Assembly (NCBI RefSeq): GCF_002159555.1
Contig: NZ_NFIV01000008.1
Coordinates: forward strand, 49,177 to 113,176
Direction: 5' to 3'
Length of the DNA: 64,000 bases
DNA from: Muribaculum sp. An289
Lineage (GTDB): Bacteria > Bacteroidota > Bacteroidia > Bacteroidales > UBA932
Part shown: positions 51,399 through 59,903 of the stretch, piece by piece
Position numbering within the stretch: the stretch's first letter is position 1
Layout: the number at the start of each line of letters is the position of its first letter
Translations under genes and position numbers: made by a program
The notes under the pieces: model-generated
Told to the model about the DNA's origin: nothing
Seen by the model: the letters and a program-made list of their open reading frames with translations, nothing else
Databases searched by the model: none

Positions 51399-52775
51399 TC
51401 AGGCAGCAGCCCCGCCATTCATGGAACCGGCCTTTTCATGCCTCCCGCACACACGGTAATATACGATGCCCACAATGTCGGCCAGGGCCCAGCCTATAGG
51501 GATGGACCACCAGATTCCGGTCTCGGCGATTGACGGAATAGAAGCGAGCCAGTATGAAAGTCCGACCCGCGTACCGAGGGAGAGGACCGTAAGCACTACC
51601 GACATGCCCGGCTTCCTTATTGCGCGATAATAACCGTAAAGAAGGAAAAGAATCCCTATGCCGACATAAAACGCCCCCTCGATGCGGAGGTATTCCATGC
51701 CGGTACGGATGATTTCCGTCTCTTCGGGCCTTACGAAAATCAGCATCAGGGCACGGGCGAAGATGAACACCGCCACCGACACCAATACGGAAAAAACAGC
51801 CACGGTCGCCACTGCGCTGCGCACGCCGCGCCGGATACGGTCTTTCCTGCCGGCGCCGAAATTCTGCGCAATGAAGGTCGAAAAGGCGTTCCCGAATTCC
51901 TGCACCGGAGTATAGGCGAATGAATCTATTTTCACGGCGGCGGCAAAAGCGGCCATCACCACGGTACCGAAACTGTTCACGAGCCCCTGGACGAGCAGGA
52001 TGCCGAAATTCATCACCGACTGCTGGATACAGGTGAGGGAGGAAAACGAAAGTATTTCCATGAAACCCGTCCTGTCGAAACGCATGTCCTCCTTCCTCGG
52101 GCGCAACTCGGGACGTTTCCTGTACGTATGCCGGACTATCAGCGCCGCACCTGTGCCCTGCGAAATCACCGTCGCAAGCGCCGCGCCCTCTATGCCCATG
52201 TCCAGGACAAGGATGCAGAACAGGTCGAGACCGATATTCAGAACCGCCGATACGGCGAAAAATATCAAAGGTGTCATGGAATCCCCTACGGCACGGAGCA
52301 GGGAAGAGTAAAAATTACTCAGAAAAGTGAACACAATGCCGGCGAAAATGATTACAAGGTAGCTGCGCATCATCCCGTAAACGTCTTCGGGCACGCTCAG
52401 CCACCCCAATATGGGGTCTATCCACACGAATACGGCTATGTTCAAAACAACGGTGATGGCGCCCGTCAGCACGAAAGACATGAAAATGCTCCGCCTCATG
52501 CCGGAAAAATTCCCGGCCCCGAACTGCTGCGAAAACACCGTGCCGCTTCCCATCGAAAGCCCCAGCAATATCGACGTCAGAAACACCATAAGTGTATAGG
52601 CCGAACCTACCGCCGCAAGGGCCCGGGAACCGACGAACTGCCCGACAATGAGGGTGTCCGTTATATTGTAGCACTGCTGCAACAGGGACCCGGCCATCAT
52701 CGGAAGCGTGAAGGCCAGAAGGGTCCTTGTTATCCCTCCCTGTGTCAGGTCGCCCTTGTTTTTCGTCAGCCGCAT
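51399..52775 (-). CDS. MATE-family efflux transporter
   Basis: A 458-residue multidrug/toxin exporter with twelve transmembrane segments. The start (GGITRTLLAFTLPMMAGSLL) and QQFGAGN, VSQGTGAALIV phrases match the DinF/NorM-like MATE group. It would use a Na+ or H+ gradient to expel organic cations. It is divergent from two AraC regulator genes, with a 14-base palindrome between the promoters, so AraC control is plausible. Confidence 0.93.
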   Translation of the reverse strand: MRLTKNKGDLTQGGITRTLLAFTLPMMAGSLLQQCYNITDTLIVGQFVGSRALAAVGSAYTLMVFLTSILLGLSMGSGTVFSQQFGAGNFSGMRRSIFMSFVLTGAITVVLNIAVFVWIDPILGWLSVPEDVYGMMRSYLVIIFAGIVFTFLSNFYSSLLRAVGDSMTPLIFFAVSAVLNIGLDLFCILVLDMGIEGAALATVISQGTGAALIVRHTYRKRPELRPRKEDMRFDRTGFMEILSFSSLTCIQQSVMNFGILLVQGLVNSFGTVVMAAFAAAVKIDSFAYTPVQEFGNAFSTFIAQNFGAGRKDRIRRGVRSAVATVAVFSVLVSVAVFIFARALMLIFVRPEETEIIRTGMEYLRIEGAFYVGIGILFLLYGYYRAIRKPGMSVVLTVLSLGTRVGLSYWLASIPSIAETGIWWSIPIGWALADIVGIVYYRVCGRHEKAGSMNGGAAA

Positions 52776-52800
52776 TTACCCGTAATTTTTGAAAACGGGG

Positions 52801-52808
52801 CAAATTTA
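52801..52808 (-). promoter_or_regulatory. -7 box for the MATE gene
   Basis: Minus strand TAAATTTG, 26 bases before the ATG at 52775. Confidence 0.6.
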
Positions 52809-52818
52809 ATACACGTTT

Positions 52819-52832
52819 TACTGATATCAGTA
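52819..52832. promoter_or_regulatory. 14-base perfect palindrome between divergent MATE and AraC promoters
   Basis: TACTGATATCAGTA. It lies 11-24 bases upstream of the MATE -7 box, over the spacer and -33 area, where a bound protein would block or recruit polymerase. Confidence 0.5.
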
Positions 52833-52884
52833 CACAATTTACGGTTTGCGCATCCGAAGGGATACTCTTTTTATGGAAAACAGG

Positions 52885-52892
52885 TATTTTTG
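52885..52892 (+). promoter_or_regulatory. -7 box for the AraC pair
   Basis: TATTTTTG, exact TAnnTTTG, 48 bases before the first AraC ATG at 52940. Confidence 0.5.
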
Positions 52893-52939
52893 TACCGGAA
52901 ACATCGGAGCCACGGCAGGTTCCGGAAAAATTCAGGAAT

Positions 52940-53857
52940 ATGGAAGAAATAATAAGACTCGACAACGTGGATACCTACAACCGGCTCTTCGGACTGGAAA
53001 CCCAGCATCCGCTCGTAGCTGTCATAGACCTCGCGAAAGCGACGAAATTCCCGAAACACTTCACCATGAATTACGGAGTTTACGCCCTCTACCTGAAACA
53101 GGTAAAGTGCGGCGACCTCAGATACGGAAGGCAGACCTACGACTATCAGGAAGGGACGGTGACAAGCTTCGCCCCGGGGCAGGTTGTCGAAGTCACGATG
53201 GATGAAAACGTAAAACCGCTCGCCCGCGGAATCATCTTCCATCCGGACCTGATAAGGGGGACCTCGCTCGGGCGGGAAATCAGGCATTACTCGTTTTTCT
53301 CCTATTCCTCGAACGAAGCCCTGCACCTTTCGGATGACGAGAAAATGATTTTCAACGACTGCCTTGACAAGATTTCGATGGAACTCGCCCACCCAATAGA
53401 CAAGCACAGCAAACTGCTTATCTCCAAAAACATAGAACTGCTATTGGACTATTGCATGCGGTTCTATGAACGGCAGTTCATAACGAGGTCCGCCGTCAAC
53501 AAGAGTGTCGTTATAAAATTCGACGAACTGCTCGACGATTATTTTCATTCCGGGAAAACGCAGTCCGAGGGATTGCCGACGGTAAAATATTTTGCTGACA
53601 GAATCTGCCTCTCCCCCAACTATTTCGGAGACCTCATAAAGAAAGAGACGGGACGTACCGCCCAGGAATACATACAGGGCAGGATAATGGATGCGGCCAA
53701 GGACATGATCATCGGGACGGACAAGAGCGTGAGCGAAATAGCCTACAGTCTCGGCTTCCAGTACCCTCAGCATTTCAGCCGGGTCTTCAAGAAACACACC
53801 GGCAATACACCTAACGAGTACAGACATGCTGGATATAAAGACAGTGCATCAATGTAA
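52940..53857 (+). CDS. AraC-family regulator 1
   Basis: A 305-residue activator with an N-terminal effector domain (about 1-170) and a C-terminal double helix-turn-helix (about 200-300: YFADRICLSPNYFGDLIKKE, then KSVSEIAYSLGFQYPQHFSR, RVFKKHTGNTPNEYR). It begins MEEIIRLDNVDTYNRLFGLE. The gene diverges from the MATE gene and overlaps a second AraC gene at its 3' end. The two proteins share blocks such as RFYERQFITR and so arose by duplication. Confidence 0.92.
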   Translation: MEEIIRLDNVDTYNRLFGLETQHPLVAVIDLAKATKFPKHFTMNYGVYALYLKQVKCGDLRYGRQTYDYQEGTVTSFAPGQVVEVTMDENVKPLARGIIFHPDLIRGTSLGREIRHYSFFSYSSNEALHLSDDEKMIFNDCLDKISMELAHPIDKHSKLLISKNIELLLDYCMRFYERQFITRSAVNKSVVIKFDELLDDYFHSGKTQSEGLPTVKYFADRICLSPNYFGDLIKKETGRTAQEYIQGRIMDAAKDMIIGTDKSVSEIAYSLGFQYPQHFSRVFKKHTGNTPNEYRHAGYKDSASM

Positions 53858-54719
53858 CTGCCGCCTCGGAGGCAGGACCGTCTATCCGCAGGCCTGCATC
53901 ATCCGGCTCGGCGAAAACCGCGGGCTGCCCTGCACCGGCAAAGTACGCTTCGGATTCTACGCCGTACTGCTGATCGAGCATGAAAACGGGAAAGGGAAGT
54001 GCTGCGGGTGCGGGAACTGCGATTTTTCGGATGCCACGATGATATTCCTTTCCCCCGAAAGGCCATTCGGCATGGAGGAGGGATGCACGCTTCAGGAAAA
54101 GGGATGGATGCTGGCCTTCCACCCGGAACTGTTCTGCGACACCAGCACTTCCGGGGATTTGGAAAAATATTCGTTCTTCAATTACAGCCGCGAAGAGGCG
54201 CTGCACCTTTCCCTGCGCGAGAAAAACAAGATAACCGAATGTCTGGCTCTGATGGACGAGGAGCTGCATTATCCGGAAGACACCCACAGCAAAATCCTGC
54301 TGGCAAGGCATATCGAGCTTATTCTGGACTATTGCACACGGTTTTACGAACGGCAGTTCATAACACGCGAAGAAACAAACAAGGGCCTGCTCGCAAAGAT
54401 GGATTCTTTTCTGGACAGCTTCATCTGTTCAGGAAAACTGGAAAGGCGCATCTTTCCATCGGCCGCGACATGTGCGGCCGAACTCGGGCTTTCGGAAGAT
54501 TATTTTGCCGACATGCTTAAATTCCAGACAGGGAAAACCCTTCGGGAATATTTTGACTTGAAACTGATAGCCCTTTCCAGAAAAATGCTCCTCGAACCTA
54601 CCGCATCCCCGGCATACGTCGCACGCCGTCTCGGCTTCCGCAACCTCGACTGTTTCAACCTCGTCTTTAAAAAAATCACCGGGGTGGCCCCCGGCGAATA
54701 TCTCCTGTCGCGGAATTAA
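53826..54719 (+). CDS. AraC-family regulator 2
   Basis: A 297-residue paralogue of the preceding regulator. Its ATG at 53826 lies 32 bases inside the first gene in another frame, so translation is coupled. The effector domain carries an unusual cysteine cluster (GKGKCCGCGNCDFSDA, about residues 56-71) absent from regulator 1. The C-terminal helix-turn-helix domain is complete (LGLSEDYFADMLKFQTGKTL, LGFRNLDCFNLVFKKITGVA). The cysteines could bind metal or sense redox state; this is inference. Confidence 0.88.
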   Translation: MLDIKTVHQCNCRLGGRTVYPQACIIRLGENRGLPCTGKVRFGFYAVLLIEHENGKGKCCGCGNCDFSDATMIFLSPERPFGMEEGCTLQEKGWMLAFHPELFCDTSTSGDLEKYSFFNYSREEALHLSLREKNKITECLALMDEELHYPEDTHSKILLARHIELILDYCTRFYERQFITREETNKGLLAKMDSFLDSFICSGKLERRIFPSAATCAAELGLSEDYFADMLKFQTGKTLREYFDLKLIALSRKMLLEPTASPAYVARRLGFRNLDCFNLVFKKITGVAPGEYLLSRN

Positions 54720-54737
54720 CGGAGGTCCGGCCCCGTA

Positions 54738-55988
54738 TCAATAATTTTCAAGGCACTTGTCGAGTTCTTCCTTTATCTTCGCCTCGTCCATGTCCCTGCC
54801 TATAAACACTATCTTCTGCATACGGTCGCCGTACTGTTCATCCCAGTCCCGCATGAATCCCGGATCCTGCTGCATGAGCCGTATCAGGTCTTCGGCCGGC
54901 GCCGTTGCATACCATTGGCCCGCCTCCCTCAACTGTTTCTGCCTTCCGGCCTGCTCGAACATATAGGACATGTCCCTGTTATCCGTAAAATAGCATATCC
55001 CTTTCGTCCGTATCACGCCGGCCGGCCAATGCTTTGCGATGAAATTGTCGAACTTGTTGATATCGAATGCCGGCCGGCGGTAATAGACAAAAGTGCCTAT
55101 CCCGTATTCTTCCGCCTCGCCCTCGTCGTGATGGTGGTGATGCCCGTGCCCGCCATGGGCGTGCTCGTGGCCATGTTCATGCTCGTGCGTGTCATGCACG
55201 TGGCCATCACTGCCATGATGGCCTCTGCGCGCCTCAGCCTCTTCTTCTTCCGAAACCTCGCTCTCTATGCCCCTTATCCAGCCGGCAGAGATTGCTGCCC
55301 TGTCGAAATCGAAAAGCCCGGTATCCAAAAGCCTTTCAATATCCACACCGGCATAATCGCATTCCATGATTTCCGCCCCTGGCTGAAGTGTCCTCAGGAT
55401 TTGTTTCATTACCGCAAGCTCCTGCTCCGAAACCTCAGAAACCTTGTTCAGAAGTATGATGTTGCAGAATTCTATCTGGCTGATTATCAGATTTTCTATA
55501 TCCTCCTCTCCATAATCCTTGCGTATCAGGGCATTTCCGCCCGAAAACTCGTCCCGCATCCTCAGCGCATCCACTACCGTGACTATGCAATCGAGACGGC
55601 AGGTGCCGTTTTCGGTATAAATCCCGCCAAGCGTGGGAATCGTACAAATAGTCTGGGCAATCGGTTCCGGCTCGCAGATTCCGCTCGCCTCTATTACTAT
55701 ATAATCGAATCTGTCCATCCTCACAAGCTCGGTAATCTGCTCGATAAGGTCGGTCCGGAGTGTACAGCAGATGCAGCCGTTCTGCAACGCCACAAGGCTG
55801 TCGTCCTTTGAACCTACCACACCGCCCTGCTGGATAAGCTCCGCATCTATGTTCACCTCTCCTATATCATTGACTATGACAGCAAACCTGATTCCCTTCG
55901 CATTGGAAAGTATCCTGTTTACCAAAGTAGTCTTACCGCTTCCGAGATAACCCGTCAGAAGCAGAACCGGGATTTCTTTTCCATTCAT
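54738..55988 (-). CDS. CobW-family GTPase metallochaperone
   Basis: A 416-residue GTPase. Walker A is GYLGSGKTT at about residue 13, followed by the metal-binding CICCTLR motif of the family near residue 74, Walker B and NKVSE guanine motif. A loop at about residues 255-290 is packed with histidines (GHHGSDGHVHDTHEHEHGHE then more) that would bind zinc or nickel. Family members insert metal into enzymes or supply zinc under limitation. The target is unknown and no metal-uptake genes are adjacent. It is convergent with the AraC pair. Confidence 0.9.
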   Translation of the reverse strand: MNGKEIPVLLLTGYLGSGKTTLVNRILSNAKGIRFAVIVNDIGEVNIDAELIQQGGVVGSKDDSLVALQNGCICCTLRTDLIEQITELVRMDRFDYIVIEASGICEPEPIAQTICTIPTLGGIYTENGTCRLDCIVTVVDALRMRDEFSGGNALIRKDYGEEDIENLIISQIEFCNIILLNKVSEVSEQELAVMKQILRTLQPGAEIMECDYAGVDIERLLDTGLFDFDRAAISAGWIRGIESEVSEEEEAEARRGHHGSDGHVHDTHEHEHGHEHAHGGHGHHHHHDEGEAEEYGIGTFVYYRRPAFDINKFDNFIAKHWPAGVIRTKGICYFTDNRDMSYMFEQAGRQKQLREAGQWYATAPAEDLIRLMQQDPGFMRDWDEQYGDRMQKIVFIGRDMDEAKIKEELDKCLENY

Positions 55989-56027
55989 AATATATCTCCC
56001 AAATAATTTTACTTCAAACTAAAAATT

Positions 56028-56453
56028 TTACTTCAGGCCCAGGTGCAGGATTGGATACGGCTTCCCATCCGGGTCCGTCTCCGACCGGCCGACAATGGAA
56101 AAACCCAAATGCATGTAAAAGCCGACAGCCTGTGTATTCTGTTCATTTACATCGACTTTACAAGCCCAGAGCCCGGACACGGCGTATTGCAGCAAAGACT
56201 TCCCTATCCCCCTGCCTCTGAAATCGTCATGTACAAACAGCATTTCGACATTGCCTTCCGCCACACCAACAAAACCGGCAAGGACACCGTCTTGTTCAAA
56301 GCCATACAGGGACACGCATTCAAAATATCCCGGAAGATGCTCCCTGTAATAGAGAAAATCTTTCCTGTCCAGAAAATCATGCGTAGCCGACACTGCACTT
56401 TCCCAGATGTCGATGAGACAAGGATAATCCGATTCCGTAATTTTCCTGATCAT
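56028..56453 (-). CDS. GNAT-family N-acetyltransferase
   Basis: A 141-residue acetyltransferase. The acetyl-CoA loop is FRGRGIGKSLLQ near residue 80 and the C-terminal strand/helix phrase is NEQNTQAVGFYMHLGFSIVG. It begins MIRKITESDYPCLIDIWESA, typical of the YjaB/GNAT small-molecule group. The substrate cannot be told. It lies 39 bases from the CobW gene on the same strand, and the following 530 bases are repeat-containing non-coding DNA. Confidence 0.9.
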   Translation of the reverse strand: MIRKITESDYPCLIDIWESAVSATHDFLDRKDFLYYREHLPGYFECVSLYGFEQDGVLAGFVGVAEGNVEMLFVHDDFRGRGIGKSLLQYAVSGLWACKVDVNEQNTQAVGFYMHLGFSIVGRSETDPDGKPYPILHLGLK

Positions 56454-56987
56454 GACACAGCACCTATTAACATCGATGCAAAATTATGATTTTTTTGTCT
56501 TTGCTTTCCCGGAAAGTGAACCAATTTGCCGGTTTTCTTGGGCACTTTCCCCTCGATAATATTGATTCCACCCCCATTCTCGCCGTTTTTCCCCGGGAAA
56601 GTGAACCATATTCCCACGAATTCACGGCACTTTCCCCTATGGCCCACGCACTACCCCGGCTACATTCCAGTACAATGCACTTTCCGGAACAGCTTAAGAA
56701 GCTGTTTGAAATTTTTTCAAAAGTTCTTTATGACACCATTCCGGCATCTTTCCGCCATTTTTATCGTAAAATAGCGCTGCTATTCTCCTCAAAAAACGGC
56801 AAAAAACCTGCACGGAAGCATGTCTCAAATTTCTGAGAAAAATTTTTAAACTGCTTCTAAAAAATTATTTTGTTTATAGAATAAACTTGTTTATATTTGC
56901 ACCATCAAAGACAGACAAGCGCGCACAAGTCCTGTTTTTTCAAAATTATTTGGTTTGTTTTTTAAAGTAATTAAAATTGTAAGCATT
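56454..56987. other. Gene-free region with two 42-bp inverted-repeat units
   Basis: Units at 56511-56552 and 56596-56637 share arms GGAAAGTGAACCA and GGCACTTTCCCC at the same spacing; a half-copy (GCACTTTCCGG) follows at 56677. The promoter of the next gene is at 56869-56899. No open reading frame here has convincing protein features. Confidence 0.7.
56869..56899 (+). promoter_or_regulatory. Promoter of the membrane protein/winged-helix gene pair
   Basis: TTTG at 56869-56872, 19 bases of spacer, then TATATTTG at 56892-56899: a full match to the Bacteroidota consensus. Confidence 0.75.
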
Positions 56988-57590
56988 ATGGAAGACAAGA
57001 AAATCAACGAAAAAGAAAGTCTCGAACTCATTTCGGAAATGATTCGCAAGACCAAGGAAGGAGCCGCAATGAAACAGGACTACAACGCATTCCTGTTCTA
57101 CGGCTACACGGCCGCCGCCGTCTCACTGATTGCATGGCTGCTGATACATTTTACCGGGAAAATGGAATTCATGTTCGTATGGTTCGCGATGTTCCTGCCG
57201 TACCTGTGGACTACATTTTCGGGAAAACGCAAAAAACCTGAAGTCACGACCTACATCGACGGAATGCTTGGCAATATATGGAAGGTGATAGGCAGCATGT
57301 TTGGCCTGACACTGATAGCGATGCTCCTGATAGGCATAGTAGCGACAAAAGAAATAAACTTCTCGTTAATGATGCCGCTCGCGATTATCTACGGAGGAAT
57401 CGGGACCTCGATGACAGGACTCGTCATTAAGGAAAAATGGTTTGTATGGCCGCCGCTTACCGGTCTTGTTGCAGCAGTTTACATGCTGATGGACGGCAGT
57501 TGCGACAATCTGTGGAATTTCCTCTTCGGCCTGTCGTTCCTGACATTCATGGCAATCCCGGCCCACATAGTAAGAAGTAAAATAAAATAA
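56988..57590 (+). CDS. Membrane protein of unknown function, co-transcribed with a winged-helix regulator
   Basis: A 200-residue protein. The first ~45 residues are charged and helical (MEDKKINEKESLELISEMIR, then TKEGAAMKQDYN) and probably cytoplasmic; the rest forms about six membrane segments. The ATG at 56988 is used because the promoter lies at 56869-56899 and the earlier in-frame codon is not protein-like. The next gene, 2 bases on, encodes a small DNA-binding protein, so they form a pair, a layout seen for membrane-sensor plus PadR/MarR-like regulator pairs. Function unknown. Confidence 0.75.
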   Translation: MEDKKINEKESLELISEMIRKTKEGAAMKQDYNAFLFYGYTAAAVSLIAWLLIHFTGKMEFMFVWFAMFLPYLWTTFSGKRKKPEVTTYIDGMLGNIWKVIGSMFGLTLIAMLLIGIVATKEINFSLMMPLAIIYGGIGTSMTGLVIKEKWFVWPPLTGLVAAVYMLMDGSCDNLWNFLFGLSFLTFMAIPAHIVRSKIK

Positions 57591-57592
57591 CC

Positions 57593-57880
57593 ATGAAAGA
57601 ACTCGACCCCCTGCTGCATTCGCAACTGCGGCTCGCGATAATCTCCCTGCTGCTTTCTGTCGAAGAAGCCGACTTCAATTATCTGAAGGAAAATACACAG
57701 GCCACTTCCGGCAACCTGAGCGTACAGATAGACAAACTGTCCGAAGCCGGCTACATCGAAGTACGCAAGGAAATAGTCGGAAAGAAACCGCGTACCTCCT
57801 GCCGCCTTACGGAAACAGGGCGTGAGGCCCTGGAAAAATATGTTTCCGCCCTGAAGGAATATCTCGGGAAAATGTTCTGA
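57593..57880 (+). CDS. Small winged-helix transcriptional regulator
   Basis: A 95-residue protein consisting of a single winged-helix domain (residues about 5-90: LHSQLRLAIISLLLSVEEAD, then GNLSVQIDKLSEAGYIEVRK, with the wing KPRTSCRLTETGREALEKY). It matches the short MarR/ArsR-like regulators of Bacteroidota that are encoded with a membrane protein. There is no metal site. It probably represses its own operon; a binding site was not identified. Confidence 0.88.
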   Translation: MKELDPLLHSQLRLAIISLLLSVEEADFNYLKENTQATSGNLSVQIDKLSEAGYIEVRKEIVGKKPRTSCRLTETGREALEKYVSALKEYLGKMF

Positions 57881-57897
57881 GCATACCCCCTCTGACG

Positions 57898-57957
57898 CTT
57901 CAAGGGGATGGACCGCACTTCAAGAAGATGCCCCACCCTTCAAGGGGATGAACCCCA
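57898..57957. repeat. 20-bp tandem repeat, 3 copies, after the winged-helix gene
   Basis: CTTCAAGGGGATG (or CTTCAAGAAGATG) begins at 57898, 57918 and 57938, with a 20-base period. The last copy runs into the left arm of the terminator. Confidence 0.8.
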
Positions 57958-58008
57958 AAGGTGCTTTCTGCATTACGCTTGAAATTACTCCTTTGGGGTC
58001 ATTTTTTC
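57948..58008. terminator. Bidirectional-looking terminator between winged-helix gene and lgt
   Basis: Arms ATGAACCCCAAAGG (57948-57961) and CCTTTGGGGTCAT (57990-58002) pair with one bulge over a 28-base loop, and T residues follow on the plus strand. The right arm overlaps the lgt stop codon (57999-58001), so the two genes converge on it. Confidence 0.65.
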
Positions 58009-58877
58009 ACCGCATGGGCATAATGCGTAGGCTCCTTTGGCTTGCGCGGAGTCTCGACTTTATCGACCGTAGCCGGCTTGCCGTATATGAGGCTCCACAC
58101 GAGCAGTCCTATGCCTATGATAATGAACGGAATGCTCAACTGCTGGCCATAATTCAGCGAAAGCCCTACTTCGGACTCGACCTGAGGCTCTTTTATGAAT
58201 TCTATAAGGAACCTCACGCCGAAGAGCACGATGAAGAATATCCCGAGAATGGTTCCGCGTTTCAGTTTCGGCAGCATGTACCTGTACATTGCAAGCAAAG
58301 CGAAGCCGAGTAACGTATACGCCAGAGCCTCGTATATCTGGGTAGGATGCTGCGGTACGGTGCCGCCCGCCCTCTCGAAAATGAAGCCCCACGGAAGGTC
58401 CGTAGGATTGCCGCAAATCTCCGAGTTCATGAGGTTGCCTATCCTTATCAGGGCGCCGACGAAGCAGACCGCTATGCAAAGCCTGTCTAAAATCCACAAC
58501 GTATCGAAGCCGTTTTTCCTGCCGTATTTATGCGCATACCACCACATCGCGAGGACAATGGCAATCGCCCCTCCATGGCTCGCCAGCCCGCCTTTCCATA
58601 TCATCAGTATTTCCAGCGGATGCGCAAGATAGTAGGCCCGGTCATAGAAAAGGCAGTGCCCCAGGCGCGCCCCGATTATCGAAGCCACAATCAGAGTTAT
58701 CAGCAAAGGGTCCAAAAGGGACAGCGGCAGCCCTTCCCTCTTGAAATACCATTTGAAAATATACCAGCCGAGAACGAAACCGACCACCCACAAAAGGGAA
58801 TACCACCTTACGGCAAAAGAGCCTATGTGGAAAATCTCAGGACTCACATTCCAGTGAATGGCAAGAAAATCTATCAT
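57999..58877 (-). CDS. lgt: Prolipoprotein diacylglyceryl transferase
   Basis: A 292-residue, seven-transmembrane enzyme that transfers diacylglyceryl to the lipobox cysteine of prolipoproteins. Conserved residues are present: SHGGAIAIVLAMWWYA, the Lgt signature RIGNLMNSEICGNPTD with the essential Arg and Asn-Ser-Glu, and HPTQIYEA. The C-terminus has an extra lysine-rich tail (ending HAVKK). It modifies lipoproteins such as those at 18189, 49022 and 59904. Confidence 0.96.
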   Translation of the reverse strand: MIDFLAIHWNVSPEIFHIGSFAVRWYSLLWVVGFVLGWYIFKWYFKREGLPLSLLDPLLITLIVASIIGARLGHCLFYDRAYYLAHPLEILMIWKGGLASHGGAIAIVLAMWWYAHKYGRKNGFDTLWILDRLCIAVCFVGALIRIGNLMNSEICGNPTDLPWGFIFERAGGTVPQHPTQIYEALAYTLLGFALLAMYRYMLPKLKRGTILGIFFIVLFGVRFLIEFIKEPQVESEVGLSLNYGQQLSIPFIIIGIGLLVWSLIYGKPATVDKVETPRKPKEPTHYAHAVKK

Positions 58878-58907
58878 AATTATTGTCTAAGTTTTTTTAA
58901 AATTCCA

Positions 58908-59846
58908 TCAAATCACGACTCTTGAAAATACGCTAAGCGGCAGATTCTTACCGAAATCGTCCGTCAGGACAAGTTCTCCGTAATCAACCGCCGCACTCCC
59001 GTTTCCGAGATGCAGGGCCTCCCTCACTATGGTATCCGCAAGCACGGCGGAATAACCGTTCGAATACAGGTTAAGCAGCAGGAAAGACCGATCCCTGTCC
59101 AGAATCGAGGAAACATTTTCCATCATTTCGAAAAGGAGGTCGTCCAACTTCCATTTTTCACCGTCGGGACCGTGGCCGTAAGCCGGGGGATCGAGGATTA
59201 TACCCTGATATTTATTCCCCCTTTTCGCCTCCCGCCTGGCAAATTTCAGCGCGTCCTCAATCACCCAGCGGATATTGTCGAGGCCGCTGCGGTACATATT
59301 GTCCTTGGCCCATGTAACCACCTGCCGCACGGAATCGAGGTGGGTAACATCGGCTCCCGCGCATTTGGCGGCAAGCGATGCTGCACCCGTATAGGCAAAC
59401 AGGTTCAAAACCTTGACAGGAGAACTGTCTCCCGCATTTCTGTGTCCTGCAACAATATCGGAAGTCTGCCGGAAAATGAATTCCCAATTCGGAGCCTGTT
59501 CAGGGAAAACCCCGACATGCTTGAAAGAGGTCAGGCCGAGCCGCAACGAGAACCTAAGTTTTTCGGAATCCGGGGAAGAATACGATATCTCCCACTGCTC
59601 GGGCATCCTGCCCTTGTTGTGCCATGTACCGCTATCCTCTTTCCCTGCCTTTCCGAATCCGGCCCCTGTCTCGAAGCGCGTATCCTGGAGACGTGTCCAT
59701 TCCTGCTCGGACATACTCCTGTTCCACAAGGCTTTAGGCTCGGGACGCCTTACAACGTACTTCCCGAACCTTTCCAATTTTTCAAAATTACCGGAATCAA
59801 TCAGACGGTAATCTTTCCACTGGGATGAAACGGATTCAAGTATCAT
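58908..59846 (-). CDS. Class I SAM-dependent rRNA-type methyltransferase
   Basis: A 312-residue methyltransferase of the RlmK/RlmI (COG1092) group. The SAM-binding motif is VLNLFAYTGAASLAA and the catalytic DPPAYGHGP loop (variant of the DPP[FY] motif) lies about 100 residues later. An N-terminal PUA-like region precedes the catalytic domain. The predicted target is a ribosomal RNA base, from family only. It is 30 bases upstream of lgt on the same strand. Confidence 0.88.
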   Translation of the reverse strand: MILESVSSQWKDYRLIDSGNFEKLERFGKYVVRRPEPKALWNRSMSEQEWTRLQDTRFETGAGFGKAGKEDSGTWHNKGRMPEQWEISYSSPDSEKLRFSLRLGLTSFKHVGVFPEQAPNWEFIFRQTSDIVAGHRNAGDSSPVKVLNLFAYTGAASLAAKCAGADVTHLDSVRQVVTWAKDNMYRSGLDNIRWVIEDALKFARREAKRGNKYQGIILDPPAYGHGPDGEKWKLDDLLFEMMENVSSILDRDRSFLLLNLYSNGYSAVLADTIVREALHLGNGSAAVDYGELVLTDDFGKNLPLSVFSRVVI

Positions 59847-59903
59847 AACCTCGCTCTTTGCTCCGGCAAAGATACGTTTTTCTCCGCAATTGGAAAGCCC
59901 CGC

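Noticed and set aside
56486..56836. A 116-codon plus-strand frame in the gene-free region
   Set aside because: It reads through the inverted-repeat units and shows no domain, signal peptide or regular composition.
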